A stretch of DNA of 42,941 bases from Actinomycetota bacterium (GTDB lineage Bacteria > Actinomycetota > Thermoleophilia > Solirubrobacterales > 70-9), in the NCBI GenBank assembly GCA_018268655.1, contig JAFDWC010000008.1:1-42941 (forward strand), in the 5' to 3' direction. This document shows, one piece after another, positions 1-9,191 of this stretch. Each line of letters starts with the position of its first letter. Within the stretch, counting starts at the first letter, position 1. The notes under the pieces were generated by a model, which saw only the letters and a program-made list of their open reading frames with translations, searched no databases and was not told the DNA's origin. The translations under genes were made by a program, and so were the position numbers.

Positions 1-118
1 GGAGGGGGTCGGGGGACCCTCCGAACGTTTTGCGGCTGAGGCCGGGAGCTCGACCGGGGCGTAGCCCGAATGCTCCCCAGCCGACAGGCCGAGAGAGGAG
101 AGTCCCCCGACCCCCTCC
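1..118. repeat. Palindrome-ended interspersed repeat, copy 1
   Basis: Positions 1-22 and 97-118 form terminal inverted repeats of 22 bp that match at 21 of 22 positions, with GGAGGGGGTCGGGGG at the left end. The body (about 23-96) is shared with the copy at 2520-2636, including GAACGTTTTGCGGCTGAGG and GCCGACAGGCCGAGAGAGGA. The window begins inside or exactly at the element, so its left border is uncertain. It lies just 3' of the minus-strand gene ending at 162 and could also act as a terminator. No coding sense was seen in it. Positions 119-161 hold only a small CTGTC-tg-GACAG hairpin. A MITE- or REP-like nature is inferred from the structure. Confidence 0.85.
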
Positions 119-161
119 TCTCGTGATCCCCTGTCTGGACAGGCTGCGCAGACCCCCTGGC

Positions 162-545
162 CTAGCCCTCGCCCTCAACCGACTGGAATACCTCGCGGGC
201 CAGCCGAAACGCCTCGACTCCGGCCGGAATCCCGGCGTAGATGGCCAACTGCATCAGCGCCTCGCGGATCTCCTCCTTGCTGCAGCCGTTGCGCAGGGCG
301 CCGCGGAGGTGGAGCTTGAACTCTGCCGAGCGGTTGAGGCAGCCGAGCATCACCAGGTTGAGCAGGCTGCGGTCGCGGCGGGTGAGCCCTTCCCGGCCCC
401 AGCCGGCGCCCCAGCAGTACTCGGTGACCAGGCGCTGGAAGTCGGCGGAGAACTCGTCGGCGTTGGCCAGCGAGCGGTCGACGTACTCGGCGCCGACCAC
501 CTCGCGGCGGATCGAGAGGCCGCGCTCGTAGAGCTCGTCGTTCAT
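162..545 (-). CDS. Carboxymuconolactone decarboxylase family protein
   Basis: This 127-residue protein has the length and all-helical pattern of the gamma-carboxymuconolactone decarboxylase (PcaC/CMD) family. The typical core is visible in residues about 60-112: LLNLVMLGCLNRSAEFKLHL, then GCSKEEIREALMQLAIYAG and IPAGVEAFRLA. PcaC decarboxylates 4-carboxymuconolactone in protocatechuate breakdown, but many homologues act on other ring-cleavage products or are AhpD-like, and no CxxC redox pair is present here. The ATG overlaps the stop of the upstream FAH-family gene (ATGA), so the two are co-transcribed on the minus strand. No other protocatechuate-branch gene is nearby, so a role on a different substrate is likely. 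The family call is firm; the substrate is unknown. Confidence 0.88.
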   Translation of the reverse strand: MNDELYERGLSIRREVVGAEYVDRSLANADEFSADFQRLVTEYCWGAGWGREGLTRRDRSLLNLVMLGCLNRSAEFKLHLRGALRNGCSKEEIREALMQLAIYAGIPAGVEAFRLAREVFQSVEGEG

Positions 546-1492
546 GCCCGCTCCTCCTCGTCGACCACCGGGTTGCTGAGGCTGCCGATGCCACTTACCT
601 CGACCTTGACCACCTCGCCGGGGCGGAGGAAGCGCGGCGGCTTGCTTTTGAAGCCGACCCCGCTCGGCGTCCCCATCGGGATCACGTCGCCGGGCTCGAG
701 CGGGATGAATTCGGAGATGTGGGAGACGATCGTCGGGATGTCGAAGATCATGTCCCCGGTTTCCCCGTCCTGGACCAGCTCGTCGTCGACGTAGGTGGTG
801 ATCCGCAGCGCGTTGACGTCCTCGACCTCGTCCTTGAGCACGAGGTATGGGCCGAACGGCCCCGAGGCCTCGAAGTTCTTGCCTTCGGTGTACTGGGTGG
901 TGCGGAACTGGTAGTCGCGGACGGTGACGTCGTTGAAGACCGAGTAGCCGGCGACGTGGTCCATCGCCCGCTCGCGCGGCACCCGTTTGCCGCCCTTGCC
1001 GATCACCACCGCGAGCTCGCCCTCCCAGTCGAGCTGCTCGGAGACGATCGGGCGCACGACCGGCGCCCGGTCGGCGACCAGCCCGACCGCGAAGCGCGGG
1101 AAGAGGATCGGGATCTCGGATATTTCCAGCCCCGCCTCCTCGGCGTGGGCGCGGAAGTTGCGGGCGACGCAGACGATCTTCGGCGGCTCCGGGACCGGCG
1201 GCAGCAGCTCGACCGCGGCCAGCGGGGCGCGCAGCAGCGCCTGCGCCGCCGCCTCGGGGCCGAGCTCGAGGGCGTGGGCGAGAGCCGCCTCCGCCTCCTC
1301 GACCGCCGCGGGTCCGAGCCGGAGGAAGTCGAGGACGTCGGCGGGGACGGTCGCGTCGGCCACCGCCTGGCCGACGGGGCTGCCGCTGGCCGCCGCTAGG
1401 CTGGCGCGGGCGCGGTTGAGGTCGACGACGTCCTCGCCGTCGACGGCGCCGAGACGGCGCTGGCCTGCCTGGAGATAAGAAGCTAGTTTCAT
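542..1492 (-). CDS. Fumarylacetoacetate hydrolase family protein
   Basis: The 316-residue product has the FAH fold in its C-terminal two thirds. KIVCVARNFRAHAEEAGLE is the usual entry to the domain (about residue 106). It is followed by an acidic metal site in DWEGELAVVIGKGGK, then YSVFNDVTVRDYQ, EGKNFEASGPFGPYLV and PGDVIPMGTPSGVGFK. Members hydrolyse C-C bonds of beta-diketo acids, or isomerise or decarboxylate ring-cleavage products, using Mg2+ or Mn2+. It is the first gene of a two-gene minus-strand operon with the CMD-like gene and diverges from the IclR gene, which probably controls it. The ATG lies after a purine-rich stretch (AAGGGCGAAG). The exact reaction cannot be assigned. Confidence 0.92.
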   Translation of the reverse strand: MKLASYLQAGQRRLGAVDGEDVVDLNRARASLAAASGSPVGQAVADATVPADVLDFLRLGPAAVEEAEAALAHALELGPEAAAQALLRAPLAAVELLPPVPEPPKIVCVARNFRAHAEEAGLEISEIPILFPRFAVGLVADRAPVVRPIVSEQLDWEGELAVVIGKGGKRVPRERAMDHVAGYSVFNDVTVRDYQFRTTQYTEGKNFEASGPFGPYLVLKDEVEDVNALRITTYVDDELVQDGETGDMIFDIPTIVSHISEFIPLEPGDVIPMGTPSGVGFKSKPPRFLRPGEVVKVEVSGIGSLSNPVVDEEERA

Positions 1493-1513
1493 CTTCGCCC
1501 TTGCTGTCCGTTA

Positions 1514-1549
1514 TTCGGAGTTTATAGTTCGACTATAGCCAAATCCGAA
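1514..1549. promoter_or_regulatory. Nested palindromic operator between FAH and IclR genes
   Basis: An inner inverted repeat TATAG-n5-CTATA (1523-1537) is nested inside an outer TTCGGA...TCCGAA pair (1514-1519 and 1544-1549). It lies in the divergent gap between the FAH start at 1492 and the IclR start at 1634. AT-rich palindromes in such gaps are the usual IclR binding sites, so autoregulation plus control of the FAH operon is inferred. Confidence 0.6.
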
Positions 1550-1633
1550 GCCGCCCGGGCTCGCGATACGCTTGCTGCGGACAAAGTGTCCGTTTGTCGG
1601 TCGGTGCTCTTCAAAGACTGAGAGGAACAAGCT

Positions 1634-2356
1634 TTGCCGGAGACTTCCAAGACGGCCGACCAGGCGCTCACGGTCCTGCTCGAGCTGACCAAGAGCGGGG
1701 CGACGACGCCGGCGGAGCTGGCGCGCCGGCTGGAAATGAACCGGACCGTCGTCCACCGGCTGCTGGCGACCCTCCACGGTCGCGGCTTCGTCACCCGCAC
1801 CGATGCCGGCTACGCCCCCGGGGCGATCCTGGTGGCGCTGGCCGAACGGGTTCAGCCGGAGCTGCGGGCGGCGGCGGCGTCGGTGATGTCGGAGCTCGGC
1901 GGCAAGATCGGCGAGACCGCGGTCATGCACATCGCGGACGGGGACGACGCGATGGTGCTCGAGGAGTACGTCGCGACCGGCCACGTGGTCCGGGTCGAGC
2001 ACGAGATCGGCTCCCGCCACCCGCTCGCCAAGGGTGCCAGCGGCCGCGCCCTACTCGCCTACCTCGACGACACCGCGATCGCCCGGGTGCTGCGCCGCAG
2101 CGACAACGCCGAGGCCCTCAACCGGCAGCTGGAGCTGGTCCGCCAGCTGGGCTACGCGCTCTCCCACGACGAGCTGCAGGAAGGGGTGCACGGGCTCGCG
2201 GTGCCGGTCTTCGACCGCCCCGGCCACGCCCTCGCCAGCCTCGCGATCATCGTCCCGACGACCCGCGCCGCCGGCATCTCGGACCATCTCGACGAACTGC
2301 TCGCGGCTTCGGAGCGGGTCGCGGCTTCGCTGTATGGGGAGTCGGTGAGGGCTTAG
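1634..2356 (+). CDS. IclR family transcriptional regulator
   Basis: This is a 240-residue protein of normal IclR length. Residues about 24-52 form the winged helix-turn-helix (TTPAELARRLEMNRTVVHRL). The C-terminal effector domain follows, with RVEHEIGSRHPLAKGASGRA around residues 118-137 and a closing region with GVHGLAVPVFDRPGHALASL. IclR proteins bind small organic acids and control catabolic operons. The start is TTG, preceded by AGAGGAA (1621-1627). It is divergent from the FAH/CMD operon, with a palindrome in between, so that operon is the likely target. The gene ends 160 bp before the second palindrome-ended repeat. That gap (2357-2519) holds only an imperfect tandem duplication of about 22 bp at 2437-2481. 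Confidence 0.93.
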   Translation: MPETSKTADQALTVLLELTKSGATTPAELARRLEMNRTVVHRLLATLHGRGFVTRTDAGYAPGAILVALAERVQPELRAAAASVMSELGGKIGETAVMHIADGDDAMVLEEYVATGHVVRVEHEIGSRHPLAKGASGRALLAYLDDTAIARVLRRSDNAEALNRQLELVRQLGYALSHDELQEGVHGLAVPVFDRPGHALASLAIIVPTTRAAGISDHLDELLAASERVAASLYGESVRA

Positions 2357-2519
2357 CTTTGCGAGGGGTGCGCCGGCGCTCCCTACGAATCCGCTCCAGG
2401 ACTCGCCACGTCCCGAAGCTCACGAGAGAAGCTGCGGGCGTTCTCCGGTTGAAGCTGCCGGCGTCCTGCGGTTGAGCCTCCGCGCTTCGGGGCCAGGGGA
2501 GCTGGACAGACTTTGCTCG

Positions 2520-2636
2520 GGAGGGGGTCGGGGGACCCTCCGAACGTTTTGCGGCTGAGGCCGGGAGCTCGACCATGGCGTCAGCTGAATACGGCGAGCC
2601 GACAGGCCGAGAGAGGAGGGTCCCCCGACCCCCTCC
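2520..2636. repeat. Palindrome-ended interspersed repeat, copy 2
   Basis: The terminal inverted repeats at 2520-2541 and 2615-2636 are perfect over 22 bp. Each arm can also fold on itself (GGAGGG...CCCTCC). The body matches copy 1 (1-118) in the same orientation, apart from a divergent central stretch around 2575-2597. It lies between convergent genes (IclR ending at 2356, HDAC-like ending at 2652) and may serve both as a terminator. No transposase is present, so any mobility would need a helper elsewhere. Confidence 0.88.
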
Positions 2637-2651
2637 CTCCGCACCCTCTAT

Positions 2652-3742
<1,091 letters not shown>

Positions 3743-3746
<4 letters not shown>

Positions 3747-4942
3747 CCTCGTCCTACCTCCTCGATCGCCTTGGTCGGCTCGCTCCCGTGCGGGTGCGGA
3801 TGGGGCCCTTCGGCCGGCGCTCGGGCGACGGCGACCGCCGCGCCGCCGACGAGCACGCTGGTGGCCAGGCTCGGCGCCGCGTAGCCGGCCCCCTGGGCGA
3901 GCGCGGCGCCGCCGGCGGCGCCGATCGCCTGGCCTCCGGCCCAGGACATGTTGAAGAGCGCGAAGGCGTGGCCCTCGCCGCTGCCGGCATCGCCGATCGC
4001 CCGCTGTAGGCCGACCGTCAACGGCACCCAGGCGAAGCCGAGGCAGCCGAGCGAGAGGGCGGTGACGAGCCCCAGCAACGGCACGCTCAGCGGCAGGGCG
4101 AAGATCGCGAAGGCGACCGTCGCGGCGGGCAGGGCGCGGACCAGGATCGCCCGGGCGCCGCAGCGGTCGGTGAGCCGGCCGGAGATCGGGTTGGCGCTGG
4201 CGTCGACGGCGCTGGCGATGACGAAGGTGACGGTGATCGCCCCGGCGCTGGCCCCGGCCGCGGCGAGGCGCAGCGGCGCCAGGACGAAGATCAGGCCGAA
4301 GCCGATCGAGGGGATGAGGGTGAGGGCGACGGCCCGCACCGTCGCCCGCCGGTGAGGGCGGCGCAGGGCGCGGCTCAGTGGCGCGCCGGCGGTCGGGCTG
4401 CGCGGTGCGTCGGGGCTGACGAGGACGGTGGCGAGGAGCGGCAGCAGGGCGGCGGCGACCGCGAGGAAGACCAGGGTGGGGGAGGTGGCGACGGCGAGGC
4501 CGCCGAGCAGCGGGCCGAAGGGCGCGCCGGCGATCCCCGACCCGATCAGGGCGCCGATCGTCGTCGCCTGGCGGCTGGCCGCCGCGGCGTCCGAGGCCCA
4601 GGTGAGGCCGCCGGCCCAGAGGACCGAGCCGGCGGCGCCCTGGATGAAGCGGGCGCCGTCGAGCAGGACGACGTGGTGGCTGAAGGCGAAGGCGAGGCTG
4701 GCGACGATCAGCCCGCCGACCCCGATCGCCAGCGTCCGGCGCCCGCCCAGCCGCGCCGCCAGCGAGCCGCCCGGGAGCGCCATGACGACACTGCCAGCGG
4801 CAAAGGATGCGGTCAGCAGGCCCGCCGCGCTTGCGCTCAGCCCGAGTTCGTCGACATAGCGGGGGAGCAGCGGCGCCAGCACCGCGTAGAGCATTGCCTC
4901 GACGAACAGCGCCGGCCCGACGACGATCGCGACGCGGCGCAC
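3743..4942 (-). CDS. MFS transporter
   Basis: This 399-residue protein has about 12 hydrophobic helices. The usual MFS loop 2-3 signature is present (GGSLAARLGGRRTLAIG, about residues 58-74), and a related loop (SGRLTDRCGARAILV) opens the second half. Length and layout match drug-efflux or aromatic-acid type MFS carriers; direction and cargo cannot be read. It starts with GTG 23 nt after the alpha/beta hydrolase and overlaps the next gene by 4 nt, so it is an internal operon gene. It may export or import an intermediate of the pathway encoded around it. Confidence 0.9.
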
Positions 4943-4965
4943 GCGCTGGGCCCGCCCGGCCGGGC

Positions 4966-5802
4966 TCAGCTGCTGGCCAGCGCGTGGGCGCCGATCCGGG
5001 CGGCGATCTCCCCCGGCTGCTGGATGATCACCAGGTGCCCAGCCGGCTCCCCGCGGGCGCCCTCGAGCAGCTCGAACTCCGCCCCCGGGATCAGCTCGGC
5101 GAAGCGCTCGGAGTGCGAGCGCGGGATCACCCGGTCCTCGGCGGGGTGGAGGACCAGGGTCGGCGCCGCCACCCGCCGCAGCCGCCAGTCGAAGCGGATG
5201 TCGTAGCGCGGGTTCCAGGTCAGCCGGGCGAAGGTGATCGCCTCGCTGTACTCGTGCAGCGTCTGCTCCACCGGGTCGCCCTGCTGGATCAGGTCGAGGT
5301 AGTTGCCGGCGGTGCCGTTGAGCAGCATCTCGCCGGCCGTCTCCGGCGACCAGCGGAAGGAATCGGCGGTCGGCTCCTCCGGCACCCGCACCCCGAGCGG
5401 GGCAATCAGGGTGAGGCTGGCGAAGCGGCGCGGGTAGAAGAGCGCGAGGTTGGCGGCGATCCAGCCGCCCATGCTGTGTCCGACGAGGTGGGCGCCGTCG
5501 AGGTCGAGCTGATCGAAGAGCGCGTCGTAGTGGAGGACGAGGTCGCTCATGTCCTTCAGCGTCTCCGGCATCCTGGTGTCGCCGAAGCCGGGGTGCTCGG
5601 GAACCGTCACCTCGAAGCTCTGGGCCAGCTCCTCATATAGGGGCAGCCAGCTGCGGGTGAGGCCGGCACCATGCAGGTAGACGAGCTGCGGCCCGGTCCC
5701 CTGGCGGCGGTAGGCGGTGCTGAGGCCGTCGACCTCGAGCCACGAGGGCTCGGTCCAGTGGGCCCACTCACGCTCCTGCACTTCCTGGCTCTCCTGTGAC
5801 AA
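4966..5802 (-). CDS. Alpha/beta hydrolase
   Basis: The product is 278 residues with a complete catalytic triad in order: nucleophile Ser110 in GHSMGG, Asp223 in HPAEDRVIP, His256 in PAGHLVII. The oxyanion-hole motif is YLHGAG (residues 42-47). Relatives include esterases, haloalkane dehalogenases and meta-cleavage-product hydrolases (MhpC-like). The TTG start has GGAGGA 7 nt upstream. It leads the minus-strand operon and diverges from the LLM monooxygenase across a 134 bp gap holding a palindrome. A role in hydrolysing an ester, lactone or C-C bond made by the monooxygenase is plausible but unproven. Confidence 0.92.
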   Translation of the reverse strand: MSQESQEVQEREWAHWTEPSWLEVDGLSTAYRRQGTGPQLVYLHGAGLTRSWLPLYEELAQSFEVTVPEHPGFGDTRMPETLKDMSDLVLHYDALFDQLDLDGAHLVGHSMGGWIAANLALFYPRRFASLTLIAPLGVRVPEEPTADSFRWSPETAGEMLLNGTAGNYLDLIQQGDPVEQTLHEYSEAITFARLTWNPRYDIRFDWRLRRVAAPTLVLHPAEDRVIPRSHSERFAELIPGAEFELLEGARGEPAGHLVIIQQPGEIAARIGAHALASS

Positions 5803-5833
5803 CAGATCGTCCTCCGCGGAAAAGTTGGCAAAC

Positions 5834-5858
5834 CGAATATCGTGCTGCTATGTTCGGC
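5834..5858. promoter_or_regulatory. Inverted-repeat operator in divergent promoter region
   Basis: CCGAA at 5834-5838 and TTCGG at 5854-5858 form the ends of a 25 bp imperfect palindrome, with further matching AT steps inside. It lies between the divergent starts at 5802 and 5937, where a regulator could control both operons. The TTCGG half-site also occurs, in the opposite order, in the 1514-1549 operator. Which regulator binds is unknown. Confidence 0.5.
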
Positions 5859-5936
5859 TAACGGTATGTGGTCAGGTCGTGTTCGTCAAGTTTTGCCGCG
5901 GCGGACGGTCGCCGCCGGTGAGCGGAAAGGAAAGCT

Positions 5937-7256
5937 TTGAGCCAGCTCGAGTTCCACCTGTTCCTCTACGGGGCCTATCCGGACATACCCCACGCCGACG
6001 AACTGCCGAACTCGGCCTACATCGACCTCCCGAACGACCACTACGACCCCCTCCGCGGGCAGTGGTACATGGACTCCTACCTCGACCTCCTCGCCTTCGG
6101 CGAGAAGCTCGGATACGACGGGATCCACACCACGACTCAGATGGGCGGCCCGGTCGGGATGACCCCCACCGCGAACCTCGCCGCCGCCTACCTGGCGGCG
6201 CGGACCGAGCGGATCATGATCGGCACCCTGGGGCCGATCATGAACGTCTATTCCTCGCCGCTGCGGCTGGCCGAGGAGGTGGCGATGCTCGACAACTTCT
6301 CCGGCGGCCGGATCATCCTCGGGCTGCCGATGGGGCACGGGATGAACTACCACTCGGCGGCGGTGATGAACCCCTCCACCGCGCGCCAGCGCTACTGGGA
6401 GGGGCACGACCTGATGGTCAAGGCGTTCACCTCCCCGGGCCCCTTCCACTGGCAGGGCGAGTACTTCGACATCCCCTACGCGAACCTCTGGCCGCGGCCG
6501 ATCCAGCAGCCCTACCCGGAGGTGTGGATCCCCGCCGCCGGCTCGAAAATCACCCTCGAGCGGTGCGCCAGGCACCGTTACACCTACCAGGCGCTGTTCT
6601 CGCCGCGGAAGGTCCTGATCCGCAACGTCAACACCTTCCGCGAGGCGGCCCGCAGCAACGGCTACGAGCCGGACGCCAAGCAGGTGGCGGCGGTCTGCTT
6701 CATCCACGTCGCCGAGAGCGACAAGCAGGCCCGGCGCGAGGCCGAGGCGCACCTGATGTTCCTCTTCCAGAACCTCAACCGCTCGCCCCAGCCCGACGCC
6801 TTCCCGCCCGGGCACTTCAGCGTCGACTCGCTGCGCGGCTTCATGAAGGGCGGCGGCTACCGGGACCGCGACCTCGGGGCGATGTCCTACGACGAGCTGC
6901 TCGACGAGGACTGGGCGATCATCGGCTCGCCGCAGACGGTGCGGGAGAAACTGGAGGAGCTGGTCGCCGACCTCGGCGCCGGCCGCCTCGTCCACGCCGC
7001 CGACTTCGGCGCGATGCCGAACTGGATGGTCCGCAAGAGCCTGACCCTGATGGCGGAAGAGGTGATTCCGCACTTCCGCGGCCCCGGCGCCAAGCCGGTC
7101 TGGGCGGAGGACCCGCGGCCGGCGCCGACGCTGACCGAGATGGCCGCCAAGGTCGGTCCCCGCAAGGCGATTCCGCAGGCGCGGATCGCCGGCGAGGGCG
7201 TGGTCGACGTGCGAACCGCCCACACCGTCGACCCGCGGGAGGTGCTGCGTCCATGA
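5937..7256 (+). CDS. LLM-class flavin-dependent monooxygenase
   Basis: This 439-residue member of the bacterial-luciferase (LLM) family uses reduced FMN or F420 in the cytoplasm. Recognisable pieces are KLGYDGIHTTTQ (about 54-65), RTERIMIGTLGPIMNVYSSP (about 85-104), RLAEEVAMLDNFSGGRIILG and WPRPIQQPYPEVWIPAAGS. The late IGSPQTVREKLEEL is the usual LLM C-terminal helix motif. The TTG start has GGAAAGGAAAG upstream. Its stop overlaps the next ATG (ATGA). Many members oxidise a substrate carried to them by linked uptake genes and need a partner flavin reductase. The only reductase seen nearby is at 14772. The substrate is unknown. Confidence 0.93.
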   Translation: MSQLEFHLFLYGAYPDIPHADELPNSAYIDLPNDHYDPLRGQWYMDSYLDLLAFGEKLGYDGIHTTTQMGGPVGMTPTANLAAAYLAARTERIMIGTLGPIMNVYSSPLRLAEEVAMLDNFSGGRIILGLPMGHGMNYHSAAVMNPSTARQRYWEGHDLMVKAFTSPGPFHWQGEYFDIPYANLWPRPIQQPYPEVWIPAAGSKITLERCARHRYTYQALFSPRKVLIRNVNTFREAARSNGYEPDAKQVAAVCFIHVAESDKQARREAEAHLMFLFQNLNRSPQPDAFPPGHFSVDSLRGFMKGGGYRDRDLGAMSYDELLDEDWAIIGSPQTVREKLEELVADLGAGRLVHAADFGAMPNWMVRKSLTLMAEEVIPHFRGPGAKPVWAEDPRPAPTLTEMAAKVGPRKAIPQARIAGEGVVDVRTAHTVDPREVLRP

Positions 7257-7567
7257 GCGAGCTCGCGGCCGGCGAGGGCCAGGTCCAGGAACTGATCCGC
7301 TTCCGGGTAGATGCCGGCGCCGAGCCGGCGCTGCTGGCGGGGCGGGCGGCTGCGGTCGCCGCCCTGCGCGAGCGCTTCGGCCTGCTCGACTCGCGCCTCG
7401 CCCGCACCGGCGAGGAGGGGGTCTGGATCGACACGATGCTGTTCCCGAGCGCCGCCGCGGCCGACCGGGCGCTGGCCGAGGAGATGGAGCTGGAGGCGTT
7501 CGCGAGCTGGGTTGCGAACGTCGCCGAGCTGGTCTCCAGCGAGCGCGTCGACCTCGTCTGCCCTTAG
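7253..7567 (+). CDS. Small protein, possible ABM-like dimeric alpha/beta barrel
   Basis: This 104-residue ORF is translationally coupled to the LLM gene (ATGA). The pattern of a first strand QVQELIRFRVDAG, then a helix AGRAAAVAALRERFG, then strands with GVWIDTMLFPSAAAADRA resembles the ferredoxin-like fold of antibiotic-biosynthesis-monooxygenase or EthD-type small proteins, which often accompany monooxygenases. I do not recognise a specific family. Coupling suggests it assists the LLM enzyme or acts on its product. The gene is followed by a new promoter at 7589, so the ABC genes downstream need not depend on it. Confidence 0.7.
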   Translation: MSELAAGEGQVQELIRFRVDAGAEPALLAGRAAAVAALRERFGLLDSRLARTGEEGVWIDTMLFPSAAAADRALAEEMELEAFASWVANVAELVSSERVDLVCP

Positions 7568-7588
7568 ATCGTCGGCGCCTCCCGGTCC

Positions 7589-7617
7589 TTGACATCGGAG
7601 TTCGCACTGCCTAGATT
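7589..7617 (+). promoter_or_regulatory. Sigma70-type promoter, probably leaderless
   Basis: TTGACA (7589-7594), a 17 bp spacer and TAGATT (7612-7617) match the consensus closely, which is striking in so GC-rich a sequence. The ATG at 7624 begins 6 nt after the -10 box, so transcription would start at or next to the A of that ATG. It would drive ABC importer 1 and downstream genes. Confidence 0.75.
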
Positions 7618-9191
7618 TGCACGATGAGCGAACGTCAAAGTCCGAAAAACGGAGTCCTCTCATAATCGAGGTCGACCGGAAAGCCAGCGCACCAGCCACG
7701 GTCCACGTCGCTCTGGACCGAGTCGAGAAGCGCTTCGGGGGGGTCCACGCGGTGCGCGGGGTCAGCCTCGAGATCCGCCGCGGGGAGATCCATGCCCTGG
7801 TCGGGGAGAACGGCGCCGGCAAGTCGACCCTGGCCAAGATCGTCGCCGGAGTCCACCTGCCGAGCGCCGGCAGCGTTAGCGTCGACGGCCGCGAGGTCCG
7901 CTACCGCTCGCCGCGCCAGGCACTCGCCGACGGGATCGCGATGATCGACCAGGAGCTGGCCCTGCTGCCGGCGCGCTCGGTCATCGACAACGTCTTCCTC
8001 CACAGCGAAAACTCGAAGGCCGGGCTGCTGCGGCGCCGCCAGATGCGCGAGCGCTTCGCGGCGCTGGTCGAGCGCACCGGCTTCGAGCTCGATCCCGACC
8101 GCACCGTCGGCTCGCTGCGGGTGGCCGAGCAGCAGAAGGTCGAGATCATGCGGGCGCTGGCGCGGACCGCGCGGCTGATCGTGATGGACGAGCCGACCGC
8201 GCCACTGACCCCGGTCGAGGCGGAGAGCCTCTACGCGGTGATGCGCTCGCTGCGCGACGAAGGGGTGACGATCGTCTTCGTCTCCCACTTCCTCAGCGAG
8301 GTCCTGGCGCTCTCCGACGTCGTCACCGTGATGCGCGACGGCTCCCGCGTCCGCACCAGCCCGGCCGCCGAGGAGACTCCCGGCAGCCTGGTCGAGGGGA
8401 TGCTCGGCCGCAGCCTCGACTCGACCTTCCCGGCGCGCCCGGAAAGCGTCAGGGCCGAGCCGCGGCTCGAGGTCCGCGGCCTCTGCGGCACCGGCCGCTT
8501 CGAGGACGTCTCCTTCAGCGTCCACGCCGGCGAGATCGTCGGCCTCGCCGGCCTGATCGGCAGCGGCCGGACCGAGGTCGCGCGGGCGATCTTCGGCGCC
8601 GATCGCGTCGATGACGGCGAGATCCTGCTCGACGGCGAGCCGGTCTCGCCGCGCTCGCCGCGGCAGGCGATCAGCAGGGGGATCGCGCTGCTGCCGGAGA
8701 GCCGCAAGGAACAGGGGCTGCTGATGCGGCGCTCGATCGTCGAGAACATCATGCTGCCGCACCTCGACGACGTCAGCAGCGGCGGCATCGTCCGCTCGGC
8801 TCGCGAGCGCCGCGAGGTGGTCGAGGCGATGGAGCGGCTGAGCGTGCGTGCGGCGGGACCGCGGGCCAGCGTCGACACCCTCTCCGGCGGCAACCAGCAG
8901 AAGGTGCTGTTCGGCAAGTGGCTGATCCGGCCGCCGCGGGTGATGATCGTCGACGAGCCGACCCGCGGAGTCGACGTCGGCGCCAAGCGGGCGATCTACG
9001 AGCTGATCGACGAGCTCACCGCCAGCGGGACCGCGGTCCTGCTGATCTCCAGCGACCTCGAGGAGGTGCTGGGGATGGCGCACCGGGTGCTCGTGATGAG
9101 GCGCGGCCGGCTGGCCGCGGAGTTCTCGAACGAAGGGGCAGAGCGCACCGCCGTGCTGGCGGCGGCGTTCGGAACGGAGGGACGCGGGTGA
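7617..9191 (+). CDS. CUT2-type sugar-family ABC importer ATPase (RbsA-like), importer 1
   Basis: The protein has about 515-524 residues and two fused nucleotide-binding domains. NBD1 has Walker A GENGAGKST and Walker B region LIVMDEPTAPLTP. NBD2 has a degenerate P-loop GLIGSGRTEV, signature SGGNQQKV and DEPTRGVDVG. This is the RbsA/MglA/XylG pattern that energises uptake through a dimeric permease. The start is unresolved. The only in-frame start is TTG at 7617, which lies inside the -10 box. The better-placed ATG at 7624 is one frame off and hits TAA at 7663 unless one A is added to the A5 run at 7645-7649. The permease GTG overlaps its stop. Confidence 0.92.
   Translation: MHDERTSKSEKRSPLIIEVDRKASAPATVHVALDRVEKRFGGVHAVRGVSLEIRRGEIHALVGENGAGKSTLAKIVAGVHLPSAGSVSVDGREVRYRSPRQALADGIAMIDQELALLPARSVIDNVFLHSENSKAGLLRRRQMRERFAALVERTGFELDPDRTVGSLRVAEQQKVEIMRALARTARLIVMDEPTAPLTPVEAESLYAVMRSLRDEGVTIVFVSHFLSEVLALSDVVTVMRDGSRVRTSPAAEETPGSLVEGMLGRSLDSTFPARPESVRAEPRLEVRGLCGTGRFEDVSFSVHAGEIVGLAGLIGSGRTEVARAIFGADRVDDGEILLDGEPVSPRSPRQAISRGIALLPESRKEQGLLMRRSIVENIMLPHLDDVSSGGIVRSARERREVVEAMERLSVRAAGPRASVDTLSGGNQQKVLFGKWLIRPPRVMIVDEPTRGVDVGAKRAIYELIDELTASGTAVLLISSDLEEVLGMAHRVLVMRRGRLAAEFSNEGAERTAVLAAAFGTEGRG

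Noticed and set aside
7253..9191. Importer 1 ATPase as a disrupted pseudogene
   Set aside because: Both nucleotide-binding domains are intact for over 500 residues; only the first few codons are in doubt.
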